From Trichopria drosophilae (Eukaryota; Arthropoda; Insecta; Hymenoptera; Diapriidae), in assembly GCA_030407085.1 (NCBI GenBank), contig CM059586.1, positions 101,817,501 to 101,881,500 on the forward strand: a stretch of DNA of 64,000 nucleotides, in the 5' to 3' direction. How positions within the stretch are numbered: position 1 is the stretch's first letter; each line of letters starts with the position of its first letter. Below, piece after piece: positions 23,815 through 34,940 of this stretch. The translations under genes were made by a program, and so were the position numbers. The notes beneath the pieces were generated by a model, which was not told where the DNA came from, did no database searches, and saw only the letters and a list, made by a program, of their open reading frames with translations.

Positions 23815-24273
23815 TGCCCGTATATAAAGGGGCTTTCAGAGAACATAGTCAAAATTTTCAAAAATCAAAATATAAAGATGGTGTCAATATCTTTTAAACC
23901 CAATATTGCACAAATTAAGCCACGAAAAGACAGACTTCCCTTTGAAAAACAAAGTAGATTTGTGTATAAATTTCCTTGTTTTCGATGAAACAAATCTTAT
24001 ATCGGACAGACGTACATGCCTCTAAAAACACGAATAAACGAACATAAGAGAAATAATGTTGCAAAAAACTCGGAACAGTTTACAGGTCTAACCAACCACA
24101 GGCTTGAAACTGGACCCGATTTTGATTATGACAACACCATAATCCTTGCAAAAGAGAAAAACCGGGCAAAAAGAAGTCACCTTGAAAATTATTTTATTAA
24201 AAAAGAGAACAACACCGTCAACATCCGGTTCGAAACATCAAAGCTACCGCAAGTGTACCATCCCTTTCTGTAA
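23815..24273 (+). pseudogene. Penelope-like element, 3' part with GIY-YIG endonuclease domain (copy 1)
   Basis: Conceptual translation from about 23815 gives a region beginning TISCPY, a linker, and then a Penelope-type GIY-YIG nuclease. Visible are FVYKFPC (the VYK strand), SYIGQTYMPLKTRINEH at about 23990-24055 with the conserved Arg, and a C-terminal part with a HLENYF segment whose Glu fits the catalytic acid, ending at the stop at 24271-24273. A stop codon interrupts the frame just before the SYIGQT motif, and the reverse transcriptase is absent, so this is a 5'-truncated dead copy. In intact elements the domain nicks target DNA for retrotransposition. It matches copy 2 at 55075-56470 closely, for example in the shared ENNTVN/EKNTVN ending. 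A hammerhead motif follows 140 bp downstream. Confidence 0.75.
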
Positions 24274-24410
24274 TGAATTCCATTTTATCTCCTAAATTCA
24301 TACATAGTTTGTCAACGGCTCATTTAATTATTTTAGTATGACACCACCAACACATACAAAACTTCATATTCCCTAATTTAGTATAAATACGACGCAATTA
24401 CCACCGGTTT

Positions 24411-24455
24411 CTTACATAGCCTTGAAGAGACTCATATTTAAATCGAAACGCTAGA
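24411..24455 (+). ncRNA. Degenerate hammerhead motif downstream of PLE copy 1
   Basis: TTGAAGA (24421-24427) and ATCGAAACGC (24442-24451) sit in the same order and spacing as the hammerhead cores at 56600 and 16800, and the same distance after the endonuclease stop as in PLE copy 2. The first core base is T instead of C, and helix II is poorly paired, so self-cleavage is unlikely. It is identified mainly by position. Confidence 0.45.
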
Positions 24456-24723
24456 TTTTCATTTTTTATTTATATTACAAAAAAACCCTCCAAATTATTA
24501 ACCCTTATCTGTTTTTTTTTTCATTTTCCTCTAATTTTTTAATCTTTGTTAAACTGAAGTATTTTTAATTTCTATTATATGTATGCGACCTAAAAAACCA
24601 ACACTATTTAAAAATGTTTATATTAAATTCATTAAAGTGCATCAATTAAGATTGAACATATAACAGTATAATATATATTTATTAGCAAAATGTATCAGCA
24701 ACATACTATCGATGTACAAAGTA

Positions 24724-25102
24724 AAGTTGTTCCTAGTAAGTAGTGCAATACCTTAGCGGTCAGCCAATGTACAAATCCAACATTATTGCTCGAACTACAA
24801 GATGTATACAGTTGTTAAATATCCAACATTACATTGATTTTTTTCAGCTTAACGTGAAAATATTATGAAGATGAAACTAACTAATCTTTGTTAATTTAAA
24901 GTGGCTGAATACGAATCCCATACACTGTGAAAAATATTCAGTAAATGCTACCTAGTAGACATTTACTTTTTAGATATTTAGTATTTTGTACAGCTACATG
25001 TATTGCCTAAATTTTAGTAATAAAAACTACCAAATGCTCTCAATTCCCAAAATTTCTGACTGTTTAATTCATAATTTCGTTAAATTTCATAAAATTCACT
25101 AT
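24724..25102. other. AT-rich sequence, nothing recognised
   Basis: Short spacer between PLE copy 1 with its flanking repeat and the next TTAA element. A 'CACTGTGAAAAATATTCAG' phrase near 24925 loosely resembles the ACACTGAGAAAA-type MITE ends, but no partner was found. Confidence 0.4.
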
Positions 25103-25106
25103 TTAA

Positions 25107-25614
25107 CCCATTAAGGCCTAAGAGATTTTTCGGACAACTTTTTTGGCAGCATAGTACAGTCTCTTAAAGTTCGGGGGACAGGTTTTTTTATGCAGAATTT
25201 CATCCTCTTTCCGATGTTGGTTTTATTTTTTGATTTAATGGAAGCCTGAATTGTTATAAACAATTCATTGCAAGAAAACACAAAGCGCCATCTGCAAATC
25301 GGCTTAAAAATACATGGATCTCATAGTTTTTGACCCATGGACATAAAATTTGCTTCCCGGGGATCAGAACGCGAGCTTTTAAAGTGTTAACGTTGATTGA
25401 AAAATATTTTTTACCGTAAATTTAGTGTTTTCTTGCAATAAATTGTTTATAACAACTAAGGCTTTCATTAAATAAAAAAAATAAGGCAACAATAGGAAAC
25501 AGGATGAAATTTTGCATGAAACACCTTTTCTCCGATTTTTTAAGACAACTTTAAGAGACTGTACTATGCTGCCGAAAAAGTTGTCCGAAAAATGTCCGTT
25601 CAAGCCTTAATGGG
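25107..25614. repeat. TTAA-flanked element with long inverted arms (piggyBac-type)
   Basis: TTAA at 25103-25106 and 25615-25618 flank ends CCCATTAAGGCCTAAG and TTCAAGCCTTAATGGG. The arms are mirrored over roughly 200 bp: GCAGCATAGTACAGTCTCTT against AAGAGACTGTACTATGCTGC, and TTGCAAGAAAACAC against GTGTTTTCTTGCAA. Between the arms is a short unique core (about 25290-25380). It is noncoding and probably mobilised in trans. The outermost CCCATTAAGG is shared with the element at 35688-36256. Confidence 0.75.
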
Positions 25615-25699
25615 TTAATGAATGTTTATCTTTAGCTCTCGGTTCTAAGTAATTGAGGATTCAATTTCCAAAAAACGTAATGTTCGATAATGTTTTTCC

Positions 25700-27357
25700 T
25701 TTTCATTACAAATTCAAGATCAGTAAAAGAAAGGGTGGTAAGCTAATAAAAAAAATAATTAATTTTGGGCAAAATAATAAGGGTCGCTTATGTTTCCTTT
25801 ATCAACAGGCGTAAGAAACACGTCATAAAAAAAGGCTGGAAAATAAGTAAAAAGACTAAAAGTATGCGAGTCCGTGCGGCGGAACGAATTCTCAGAATGC
25901 GTGGCAACCGAAGGCGTATCGGCTAATATTGAATATCCGTACAGGAAATGTGCGTAGCGGCGTATCACGACGCTCGTACAACAGAAGGTTCGGGAACTGA
26001 ATATACGGTGTCTGTATATTAAATGGCGTGCATGGTTCACCAGTCAAATTGAATTCGGAGCTATTGGCAGGTTCTCAATAAGCCCCGACAATGGAGTCTG
26101 CTACACGCGACTCCTCTTCGTGCCTCCCGGGTCTCCTCCTACTGCTCACCCACTCGTACCACCCCCTGTTCTTCTTCCCTTTCCCATGCACAACAACGTA
26201 CTTCATTTCTTCTCGAAATTCCTTTCATACTACATTCGGATTTTCCTTTTCCTCGACGCTCGGATTCGCCGGTTCAGTCTCTGATAAACAGGTGTACAGA
26301 TTTGCATGTTTGATTTCGCTCAGGTCCATTGGGAATCGATCAGATTCAGTATTGTTAATATAACGGAGGTAAAATCAATGACATTTGACAAATGGTAGCA
26401 TTTAATATTCAACGACTCTTAAAAATCCCGAATTAATGATATAAAGACGTTTCTAATAATTTATCTTCGTAGTCGACGTTTCCAACAATCGAGGTTTAGT
26501 TACCCTCGGCATGGGTTGAGAGCACAATGTGTATGCTGTTATATTTGCGGCTGTGGAGATTCGGAGCGATTCGACGGAAACGTTTGTTCGGTGTTGGTGT
26601 AATGAAGAGCGACAGTGGCACCCCCATCTATCGCTAATTTGCCGCTAAGTGGTCGGCTTTGTTTCCGCGTTCTGATCCTATCGTTTGGTATAACCTCGCG
26701 CTCCGCCTGCAGGACAACGATGTCATGGTACTTAAGAGAGAAAGCCGACCCCGCACGTCCGCCGCCCCTTATCGTCTCGTTTCGATCGAATTTCATCCTT
26801 TGCCTAACTAAGAGCTCCTCCGAGGCTAATAGAAGAGAAGTCATGAATTTAGTCTGTGGCGATGCGGATTCGTGGAGAGAAGACAATTTCCGAGATCTTT
26901 CGGGACAGTCGAGAAGTTTACCCGAAACCCGAGAGCCCTCCTCTTGATTATATTCAGTTTTCATTATCGTGGAATGGTTTTTGACAATAAAACTAATTTT
27001 TTGGATATCGATGATGAGTAATAGTTCCAGAGAAAAATAATTGCGGAATGCATTTTTGGGTGTCCATCTCGCCATTGCCTTATTGGCATTGCGTACACGT
27101 GCGCAGCAGTTTCGCAGCGAATTCACCGACGTAATATTCGCGTGGTTGGACGATCATACTGAACCGAGGTATGGTCTTATGAATGGCTCTTTAATGACCC
27201 TGTATGAATCCGTCAATTAATTTCGACATTTACACTCATGCGACGTGCTGCAGACCACTTTGGAATGCTTAGCATCCTGTCGGTCTTTCCTGCAAACACT
27301 CTGAAAAGGCCAGAAGCCAACTTGCTTGCACTAGGGTTTTCCGAATTTTACAAAGTG
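25700..27357. other. GC-rich island group, no recognised gene
   Basis: CpG-bearing DNA at 25860-26340 and 26530-26945. The longest frame in the window (26539-27126, minus, 195 codons) lies here but overlaps a 110-codon frame on the other strand, and neither shows a domain, repeat or composition typical of an insect protein. I read both as chance frames in GC-rich noncoding DNA. A conserved noncoding element or an untranslated exon remains possible. Confidence 0.3.
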
Positions 27358-27662
27358 TGCGAGTAGAAATAGCCCGATTTGACCCCAATAGAAACAAGGC
27401 CCGAGTCGGGATACGGTCTGGTTAACCTGATTAAAAATTCGATTCGGGTTCTGGCTGGAATCCAGCCGGGCTGGTCCGATCCCTTCGCATTCTGAATACA
27501 ACAAGGGTAACCTGGTCGGGATCCGATCATAGCCCGGTCAGTATCTCAAATCCGGCCGGCATGACGTCGGATAAGCGTGACAAGCCCGGCCGGATCCCGA
27601 ATACCACCAGGTTGACCCGAATTGATTCCGGTCAGAGCCCGGTTGCAATTTCTACTCGGGTG
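27358..27662. repeat. GC-rich MITE-like element with GAGTAGAAAT ends
   Basis: GCGAGTAGAAATAGCCCG at the left (from 27358) is mirrored by CCCGGTTGCAATTTCTACTC at the right (to about 27655). The interior is dense in CCCGGTC/GACCGGG-like and CCGGCCGG words in both orientations, so it can fold extensively. There is no coding capacity. A diverged relative with CCTGATCAGG-type words may lie at 33485-33700. Flanking target duplications were not identified. Confidence 0.45.
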
Positions 27663-30600
27663 GGGGATTTTCCTCCAAACAAAGAGTCGCAATCGATAGC
27701 GCATATTAGAATACCAAATAAAAATAATCAATTTTTTAAATGGACCACGTCCTAATATTAATGGGTCAGTGATAGATTTTGTGGGTGCAGAAGGAAAATG
27801 TTTCGGAAGACACTGGCGGCTTTGAATTCACCCCTGGCATTTCGTATAGCTTTCCTCGCTTGGCAAGACAATACACCACCGCCTACCCCTATGATCCCGA
27901 GTTCATCAATTTCGACCGGATTCCCTTTCCGCCCACTCACCCTCTCGTATTCGCGCTCGACCCGTCGTCGCCCGCGTCTGCGGAGAATGAATTACATTAG
28001 ATACTTACAAGGGGTAGTTTTATCGAGTCGACTCCCGGATATTTCCACCATCGTACACTCCGCTGAATACAACCGAGAAATCCGCGGCGAATTTCGTAAC
28101 ATGATAAGTGCCACTCGAACGTGTAACGAGTTCGAGCGTTAAATTTAGTGTAAAAACCCGGGGTTATTTCTGCCTTCGTATATTTCTCATTGTCGTGAAT
28201 AATAATAAAGTTTTACAACTCCGAGCGCGTTTTCAAATGTATTGGAAATCGAGGAACGATTGAATGTTTTTTAAGCGCGCACGATGGATGGAGGATTAAA
28301 TCAACAAAGTTAATGCACCAAAGGGTTTACGAATATCGTTTGTGAGGAACTTGTTATATCGAGTAAGGTCTGCGAGAAATTTCACTTCATTAACCGGGAT
28401 GTTCTCATTTTGGAGGTAAACCGCAAAAGCCGTTGCATACCAGGCGTTCAGGAGAAGAAATAGAATTAATTGTTCGAGCTGTCACGACGCAATCTTTAAA
28501 GCTAATTTTATACCAAAATATGTCAAAATAAGTTTCTTTGTTCTTGGTATTGCTCGCGCGTCCTGTTTTCGTTGCTATAGTAACCTCAAGTATCCGAAAT
28601 CTTGAGGTGCTTCTGGTTGAATTAGATTTGAGAAGGCCGCAATATTAATTACGCATGTCTAGTTTGAGTACAATGGTTCATATGCATTCCAGTTAGCGGA
28701 GAATTCTTGGAATGTATTTCACCAACATGCAACATGTCTTAGACAATTGTCTGTAACAAGGGATATGTTTAATCCGGACAGACGGAAATTCCATCAGAGA
28801 GACCTTTACAGTCCTTGTATCACTTGGAAGTCTCAAAACAACGCCATGAGAGTAGAAGTCTTGATCTGTTCTTCCTTTACATTTCCTGATTTAGTCCACA
28901 TTCAGATTGAACATTAATTTAAGAGCGATCAAGATTTCGATTCTGGAATTTCTTTCACTAATCAGTATAGGATTAAGTGCGCATTTAAAGAACAGAGTAA
29001 TAAATTCCCGAAAGCCCAAAATCGTAGTGTCTGGGAGGAAAGTGCGATTAAGCAACAGATTTGAAATGTCAATTTTCATTCGACGTCGCCTCGCCGCGAT
29101 AGCAATGAAGTACACGATCGCAACCCGGGCGAGGTTCTCTCCGGCAAAACAAGATTCTTTTCGAAAGTTTCCTCTTCGCCGAGAGCGGCGGATAGGTACC
29201 TCCCGGAGTCCGTCTGTGGAACAAAATTCATTTGGCCAAATTAAACAGAGTTTAGCAATTTGCGCTTAATCCATTTGTCGGGAATCCGCCATCCGTCAGT
29301 ACATCCGTTTCCCATTCCTCTCATCCTCTCGTCTGTTTCCAGTTACTCTTTCCGTTACGTTTCCTCTATATTTATTCGTCCTTGTCTTCCGCATGTTTCA
29401 TGCAACCGGCTTTTTTCACATCTTCGTTCATTCTCCCTCGACGAAATACTTTCGGCGAAGAAAGTTAATTTTTTATAACCAAATGTTGACTCCCCGCGTG
29501 GAAAGCGAGTATAATATCGTTTTATAACACCCGGAATATAAAAATAGTATCTTCGCGGAATCCATAAAAGTCGAGCACGTTTAAAAAGCCAATACCTCAA
29601 ACTTGGTAAGTTTTTTTTTACGGATGTCATGAATTCGCAATGAACCGATAAGACTTCAAAGAATAAGGGTACATACTTCAAAAGGAAATGCAATAATGCT
29701 GTATCCGTTCCATACGTCAACCTTAATTAGCGATTTACGAAATAAAAAAGCAATACCGGGGAGGTGGGCGACAGATTTTTCTTCGGCACAGATACATTTC
29801 TATTCAATTCGCTCTTACATCTTCCTTGTGCTTTTTTAAAAAGGCTTCGCGAATTGCTTTCATTCGAGCCCGGAGGGTGAAGCTGCTCTTCGATTTGCGC
29901 TCGTGTGCCATTGGTACTACGTCTAGGTCGCCTATAAACAACAATATCTAACCAATTACTGACATTTGATACCTCCGACTACCTTTTCGCTTTCTGATTT
30001 CCACGGCTCCGTCTCCGATGCTTCCCTCGTTTTCGCCTCTCGCTCTTACTTAACCGCCGTATCCGGTGTGTCCTTTTTCCTTCCCTTTTTCCTCTGGTAT
30101 CTCATTATCGCGGAATTGTTCTCGGCACCTCTCCTAAGGCAGCGAATCCCAGCTAAGTGTATTGGCAGTGGTGTCCGCGTTTTATTTTCATTCGATTGCG
30201 TCGGACTCTCCAGGCGCTCGGTCACCTAGGAGCAGCCGGACACTCAGTCTTCTCTTCTTATTCCTTCGCCGACGGATTTTGTTATTAAGAGAAGACATTC
30301 GATATCTTGCTGAAACGGTAAAAATTAACTGTCTAACGAATTTGTGCAACAGTGTTCACGTAGAAAGAATACTAGTACATTACTTTGGGTTATGTAAGTA
30401 ATAAACATGTATACAAAAGATATTTTACATTTGTTAATTGGGATAGTGATTTAGGTTTGCTGGCAAGTTCTTTCATGAAAAATTCAATCACGCTGAGGGC
30501 TTCTCTTTCTTTAAGGAGCAACTCGTTCGGACGAGATCCAGCGGGCGGCTCCCGCTGCAGTTCGGAGGGGCAAAAAAATTTTTATGCAAAAGTTTTCCAA

Positions 30601-31570
30601 TTTATCATCGTTAAGAATTGCGCTCGCTACACCTTGAATCGACCTTATCCTTTCCAATCTCGGTCGAATACGGTTAACGATGTAAGCGCCAGCGCTCTTG
30701 CGAAGGAACAAAATTTCCGCCACGGAGAGCGTCGTTACCGACTTGCTTCTTCTCTTTTGCAAGCCAAGCTTGCGATCATTAATCCCGAAAATGAACGACG
30801 CGAAGCCGCCCAGGGTTCGCGAACTGACAAATTTATGCCTACGTGATCTCGGCGTTCAAAAAAAAAGGAATCCGCAGATGGATTGTTCGAGAAATTTCTT
30901 TGCTCGTCGAGTGTATCAATTTTCAGCACTAGACAAATGGCTCCGCCTTGGAACGAAAGTATAATTGGGCTCGAAGTTGATTCGCGAGGTTGAGAATCTC
31001 TTTCAGGTTTCAAGGACGCTGGAGGCGGAAGCGGTTTTCAATCCAGTACACATCAATGAGTGTTCGTGCTTCCGAAAACTGCTCGATCCTATATAATTAA
31101 CGCAAGCGTAACTGGCATCGGCAGTTCTACCGGATTTGCAAGAACGGATAATGCTTCCAGAATTTCCACGTAGGCGAGACGAGAGTTGGAGAGAGTGCAT
31201 CGTTTCCCATGGCGTGAATTGTGATTACGATTCACGGTATAACGCGCGTAACGCCTAATGATTTCATAGCTCGGCGAAACGAACCCAGAAGGCCAAAGGT
31301 TAATGGGGCTTACGAGCCAAATGCAGTAATCATATTCGCCTTTATACGAGCGGCAGGCCGACATTCACAGTCGACTACACACCCGTACACGCACGTGCAA
31401 ACACAAACTCGAGGTGTTCACGTTTACATGCGCGTTTACTGGCCTCCGCGTATGCGCCTGCCTATAACTTTAGAATTACCGGTTTGTTTAAATAACGCAC
31501 CATCCAGGATTCGTGCACATTATAATTATTCCGTTTTCCACTTTCGGCTTACCTCGAGTATCAAACGATT
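27663..31570. other. Largest GC-rich island group, no recognised gene
   Basis: CpG-bearing blocks at about 27780-28150, 29080-29480, 29860-30320, 30480-31060 and 31100-31570 alternate with AT-rich gaps. Many short overlapping frames occur on both strands (for example 27798-28142, 28907-29269, 29355-29720, 30385-30846 and 31221-31574), but none carries a family motif, and opposite-strand frames of equal quality overlap them. This is most consistent with conserved noncoding or regulatory DNA or untranslated exons. I cannot support any protein. Confidence 0.35.
30244..30300 (+). promoter_or_regulatory. Weak candidate TATA-less start site (TCAGT initiator)
   Basis: An arthropod-type initiator TCAGT (A at 30246) lies in a GC-rich block. 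GCCGACGG follows about 22-30 bases downstream, roughly where a downstream promoter element would be expected. A possible splice donor (ACG/GTAAAAAT at about 30318) follows. These are short motifs and no coding exon is visible nearby, so this is only a pointer for transcript mapping. Confidence 0.15.
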
Positions 31571-31859
31571 CTAGCGTGAGCACATATCCTAAGTAATCAA
31601 AAATAATTTCAACGCGCAGTTCCTACTGATGAAACGTACGCTGTACGCAACCAATGCTAATTTCTGATATTTTATTTTAGTGCGCAATGTAGTTCTGGGC
31701 TTATTTTATATAATAACTTCTAAGTAAATAGTGTAAATTCGAGCGTTTTCATTTCCTCATGTACTATTGTCATGTGTAAGTAGTTCCAATTATAATTTAC
31801 GGTTTCGGTTTATTTGCTTCCTCGCTACTTCGATCTGGATGGAGCCCAACAATCCAATC

Positions 31860-32803
31860 GTTCTCTCTTTCAAAGGTGTGCTTTTTGGATCTAGAAAATC
31901 AAACATGTTTTCTATTATGCGTTGATACTAATACAGAACTTTTACAACAAACAGAAAACGGTAAGCTTTTAGTGTGTAATTAACATATTTCTCTTAATCA
32001 TTACAGTGAGCCAGAACCCCTGTAGATGTACTACTTTGAAAAACATCGTTTAACTTCACATACAGAAGAAGTACCGTCGGATTTCTTTCTCATGGTTGAT
32101 TTTCCAGACTGGGTTTTCGTCTAGAACCTTGACATCCATTTACTATATGGGTCAAAATAATTTCAACAAGGTATTCTAAAAGGTTTGTTATTGTATACAG
32201 TAAGAAAAATTAAGGCATACTAGTCTAATATGTAGTTAACAACTTCACAACAATCATAAAAATAGTTTGCCAATACTTTACGGTGTCAGTACTTAATTCG
32301 GTCTGGAACATAAATAAAGGTACACTAAACAATTATTTACTTTTAATCAAATGTTTGGTTTTTGGATCCAGGAAACCATGCATGGTTTTTTAACGTATTT
32401 AGAACATTAAAGAACTGTTAAAGTGAACAAAAAAGTTTAGTTTTGCAGGTGAAATTAACGAAAATGATGTAAGAATTTGAGTGGTCCAGAACCCTCGTAG
32501 ATATACTACTTTGGAAAGCTGTAAACGACTTCGGATAAAGAAGTGCCTTCAAATTTCTTTTTCATCTCTTATTGTCCATTTTTATTGGAATGTTATCATG
32601 TATCAACTTCATTCACTCTTAATCACATGTATGCTTTTTGGGTCCTAGAAACCCTGCATGATTTTCTAACACGTCAAGAAAATTAAAGACCTTTTAAAGC
32701 GATCAAAAAACACTTAGCTTTTATGAAGCCAGATTCGCCGTAGTTATACTACTTTGGATAGCTTTGAACAAATTCGGATGTAAAAGTTCTTTCATAAATG
32801 AGT
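31860..32803 (+). repeat. Three direct copies of an unknown ~200-250-bp unit
   Basis: Units at about 31860-32100, 32341-32570 and 32617-32803 share the same ordered blocks. First is GCTTTTTGG(A/G)TC(C/T)AG followed by GAAA and a GCATG(G/A)TTTT block. Next is an AAAG…CAAAAAA block with TTAG. Then come CCAGAACCC(C/T)(C/T)GTAGAT and TACTACTTTGGA(A/T)AGCT, and finally CTTCGGAT…AGAAGT…TCAAAT. Spacers after units 1 and 3 share AAAAATAGTTTGCCA. The copies are strongly diverged, but block order is constant. No open frame is conserved between units, and no known element or RNA is recognised. Confidence 0.6.
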
Positions 32804-32899
32804 TTAATTACTTCTATTAATAATAAATGCTCGTGCATATTTCCCGGTGAAAGTGTTTCCTAAAAATAGTTTGCCACTCGTTATAAGACACATTACCTA

Positions 32900-33420
32900 A
32901 ACTCAAACCGAAACAAAACAAATCAGGTGTTTATCCATTCGTTTGACGTTGCATATTGCAGCATTAGTGTCTGTCTTACAATTAGTCCGTCGCGTTTTGT
33001 TTCGAACAAAGAAGAAAGGCTGCCGTAAAAGCGGAAACGGCAGGTCCCGCTGGTCAAAGCTATTTTACGTCGATCGACTCCCGCAACCCGGGAAGGGCTT
33101 TCAGTTGCCACGATGTGTATTTTACTGGACAAAACCTCGGTGCGTGACGTGGGTGTCTCCGCAGCGCGTTGCTTTGGCATTAATTTTTTGCGCTGGATAA
33201 ACTGCTACGGCTGGCGCGTAAAACTAATGGAATATGGGTGTACAAGCTGACAACGCTCGCGCATGTCAATGGTCGCGCATATGCCGGTAAGTGGCGTTGG
33301 AAAGTAGAGGTGAGTTTTTGTCGATAAAGCTGCGCGGCGAGGACTTAGCAGACAATGCGAAAGAACTAAAGGTGTGTTGATAAAAATGATCAATTCGCAT
33401 GGATCATTAGTTTGCATTCA
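32900..33420. other. GC-rich island between repeat units 3 and 4
   Basis: CpG-bearing block with overlapping frames on both strands (32923-33180 minus, 32943-33200 plus), neither with a recognisable motif. It separates the fourth repeat unit from the first three. Confidence 0.3.
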
Positions 33421-33484
33421 ACTGTTAAACAATCAGCACAGCTATATTTTTACAGCTTTTATTGTAAACTGAGTTCTGTCCTAA

Positions 33485-33700
33485 TTGGGAGACCAGCTAA
33501 ACTCGATCGACATCTGGTCAAATCGAAAATATCCCGAGCGGAAATTTATTCAGGCTGCCTAAATATATACCAAGGCCTGACCAGGCTCCGGTTAGGCGTT
33601 CCTGATCGGGGACTTCTGAATGTATTCAGATCAGGACATGAACAGGTTCCAGTATGTTATCCTGATCAGGTTTGCCTCAATGTACCCTAATTAAACCCTG
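33485..33700. repeat. Cluster of degenerate CCTGATCAGG-like words
   Basis: Words such as GCCTGACCAGGC, CCTGATCGGGG, CAGATCAGGACATG and CCTGATCAGG recur about every 20-40 bases. GAGCGGAAATTTATTCAGGC near 33530 and TTCTGAATGTATTCAG near 33610 suggest inverted elements. It may be a diverged relative of the element at 27358-27662. No coding capacity. Confidence 0.4.
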
Positions 33701-33844
33701 ATTATTTTAAAATAAAGTATAGCTGATATAGCGAAGCCTGTGAATTTCCATATCAAGACCAAACCATGAATTGATAAGGCTTGCATTATTTTCAATTTCC
33801 TGGAATCGCTAACTGCCTTTAGAAATTTCAAAGCAGGGGCAGAT

Positions 33845-34055
33845 CACGTGGGCCTGCTCTTTATGGAAAACAATGCATGCTTTTCTATGGCAAGGTACTG
33901 TTGTCTATTAAAGTATGATAAAACTTTTAAAGGGGACCGAAACCTAAAATTTGTAGTGTGAAATTAGCGAGATTTCTTTAAGAATTAAATTGGGCTGGAA
34001 CCGGCATAGCCGCACTACTTCGGGAAATTATGATCAGCTTCCGATATTCATCAGA
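33845..34055 (+). repeat. Fourth, most diverged copy of the 31.9-32.8 kb unit
   Basis: Same block order as the upstream units: GCTCTTTATGGAAAACAATG with CATGCTTTTCT, then TATTAAAGTATGATAAAACT, GTGAAATTAGCGA, GGGCTGGAACCGGCATAG, CACTACTTCGGGAAATT and CTTCCGATATTC. The GTGAAATTA(A/G)CGA block is shared specifically with unit 2. Displaced about 1 kb from unit 3 by a GC-rich island. Confidence 0.5.
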
Positions 34056-34435
34056 ATGGACATATTGCCGATACGAAAACTGTTGTAAGTATAATCTCAT
34101 AACAGATGAAATATGTTTTCACATGATACTCGGCAGATTTTCATAGTAGGAATGAAATTTAAAGATTACATCGAGAGGAAGCTGGGAGAGATCGTCGAGA
34201 TCAGGTTGGCGACGAGTATTCTTGGGGAATTAACACATACTTGCGTTGTTATTGCTTGAGAATACACGTAGTTTGTCTGGTCTCTATCAACAATTCAATC
34301 CATCATAGCATCATCCAAGGATTACTTTCTAGCCTGCATGGAACCGCAGGAGTTTTACACCTTAGCATTGTAATATCTTACAGAAACATTCTTTTGTAAT
34401 TCTCTATATTCATTATGTTATCAGTGTATGCACGG

Positions 34436-34940
34436 TCAAACTTGGCAGTGTATTATAACGTTGAACAACAAATCGCTAAATTGAAAAAAAGAAAAGATTT
34501 GAATAGCATAAGAATGCAGATTCGTCATCGGGAAGCGTGAAATGTGGCGTTTGCGCCCCGACCATCTCCGCACGGGTGCGAAGCTCTCAAGTATTAACGA
34601 GCCTTGAAATTTCAAGTGGAAAATCCTTGCTGTGAAGTTTTTTTTTCCAGTGGCAACGAAAGTCACTGCCGAGTATAAATCACTCTTCAAAAGTGCCTCG
34701 GCTTTGCAAGCCTCGTTGAAAACTTAACAGGCCGTGTAATGAGAAAAATATTTCTCGCGCTTTGCTAACTCAGACGCGTGCGACGCAAGTTTTTCATCGT
34801 TGTCGCGGTATCTATGTTTTCTTCGCAAGGAATGCACATTTTGAGAATTATTAATATCAACATTCAAGTACATGTCCATATATGTATTGGAAATTTTAAC
34901 AAATATATTCACTCTATAATTTCTCAATATTAACGCAACA
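34436..34940. other. GC-richer patch, no recognised gene
   Basis: Contains CpG-bearing blocks at 34540-34640 and 34730-34820. Minus-strand frames at 34436-34690 and 34724-34927 show no recognisable domain. Confidence 0.3.

Larger units (their letters stand above)
23670..24723. repeat. ~45-bp inverted repeat flanking PLE copy 1
   Basis: GGTATGTTGCTGATACATTT (23687-23706) with its neighbours is repeated as the reverse complement at about 24680-24723 (AAATGTATCAGCAACATACT). About 40 of 45 bases appear to match by eye. The pair encloses the Penelope fragment and its hammerhead. It could be the terminal repeats of an older DNA element that received the PLE, or inverted Penelope terminal repeats. 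Confidence 0.55.

Noticed and set aside
26539..27126. 195-codon minus-strand open frame, the longest in the window
   Set aside because: It lies in GC-rich DNA where stops are rare, overlaps a 110-codon frame on the other strand, has no domain or repeat I recognise and no splice context. Treated as a chance frame.
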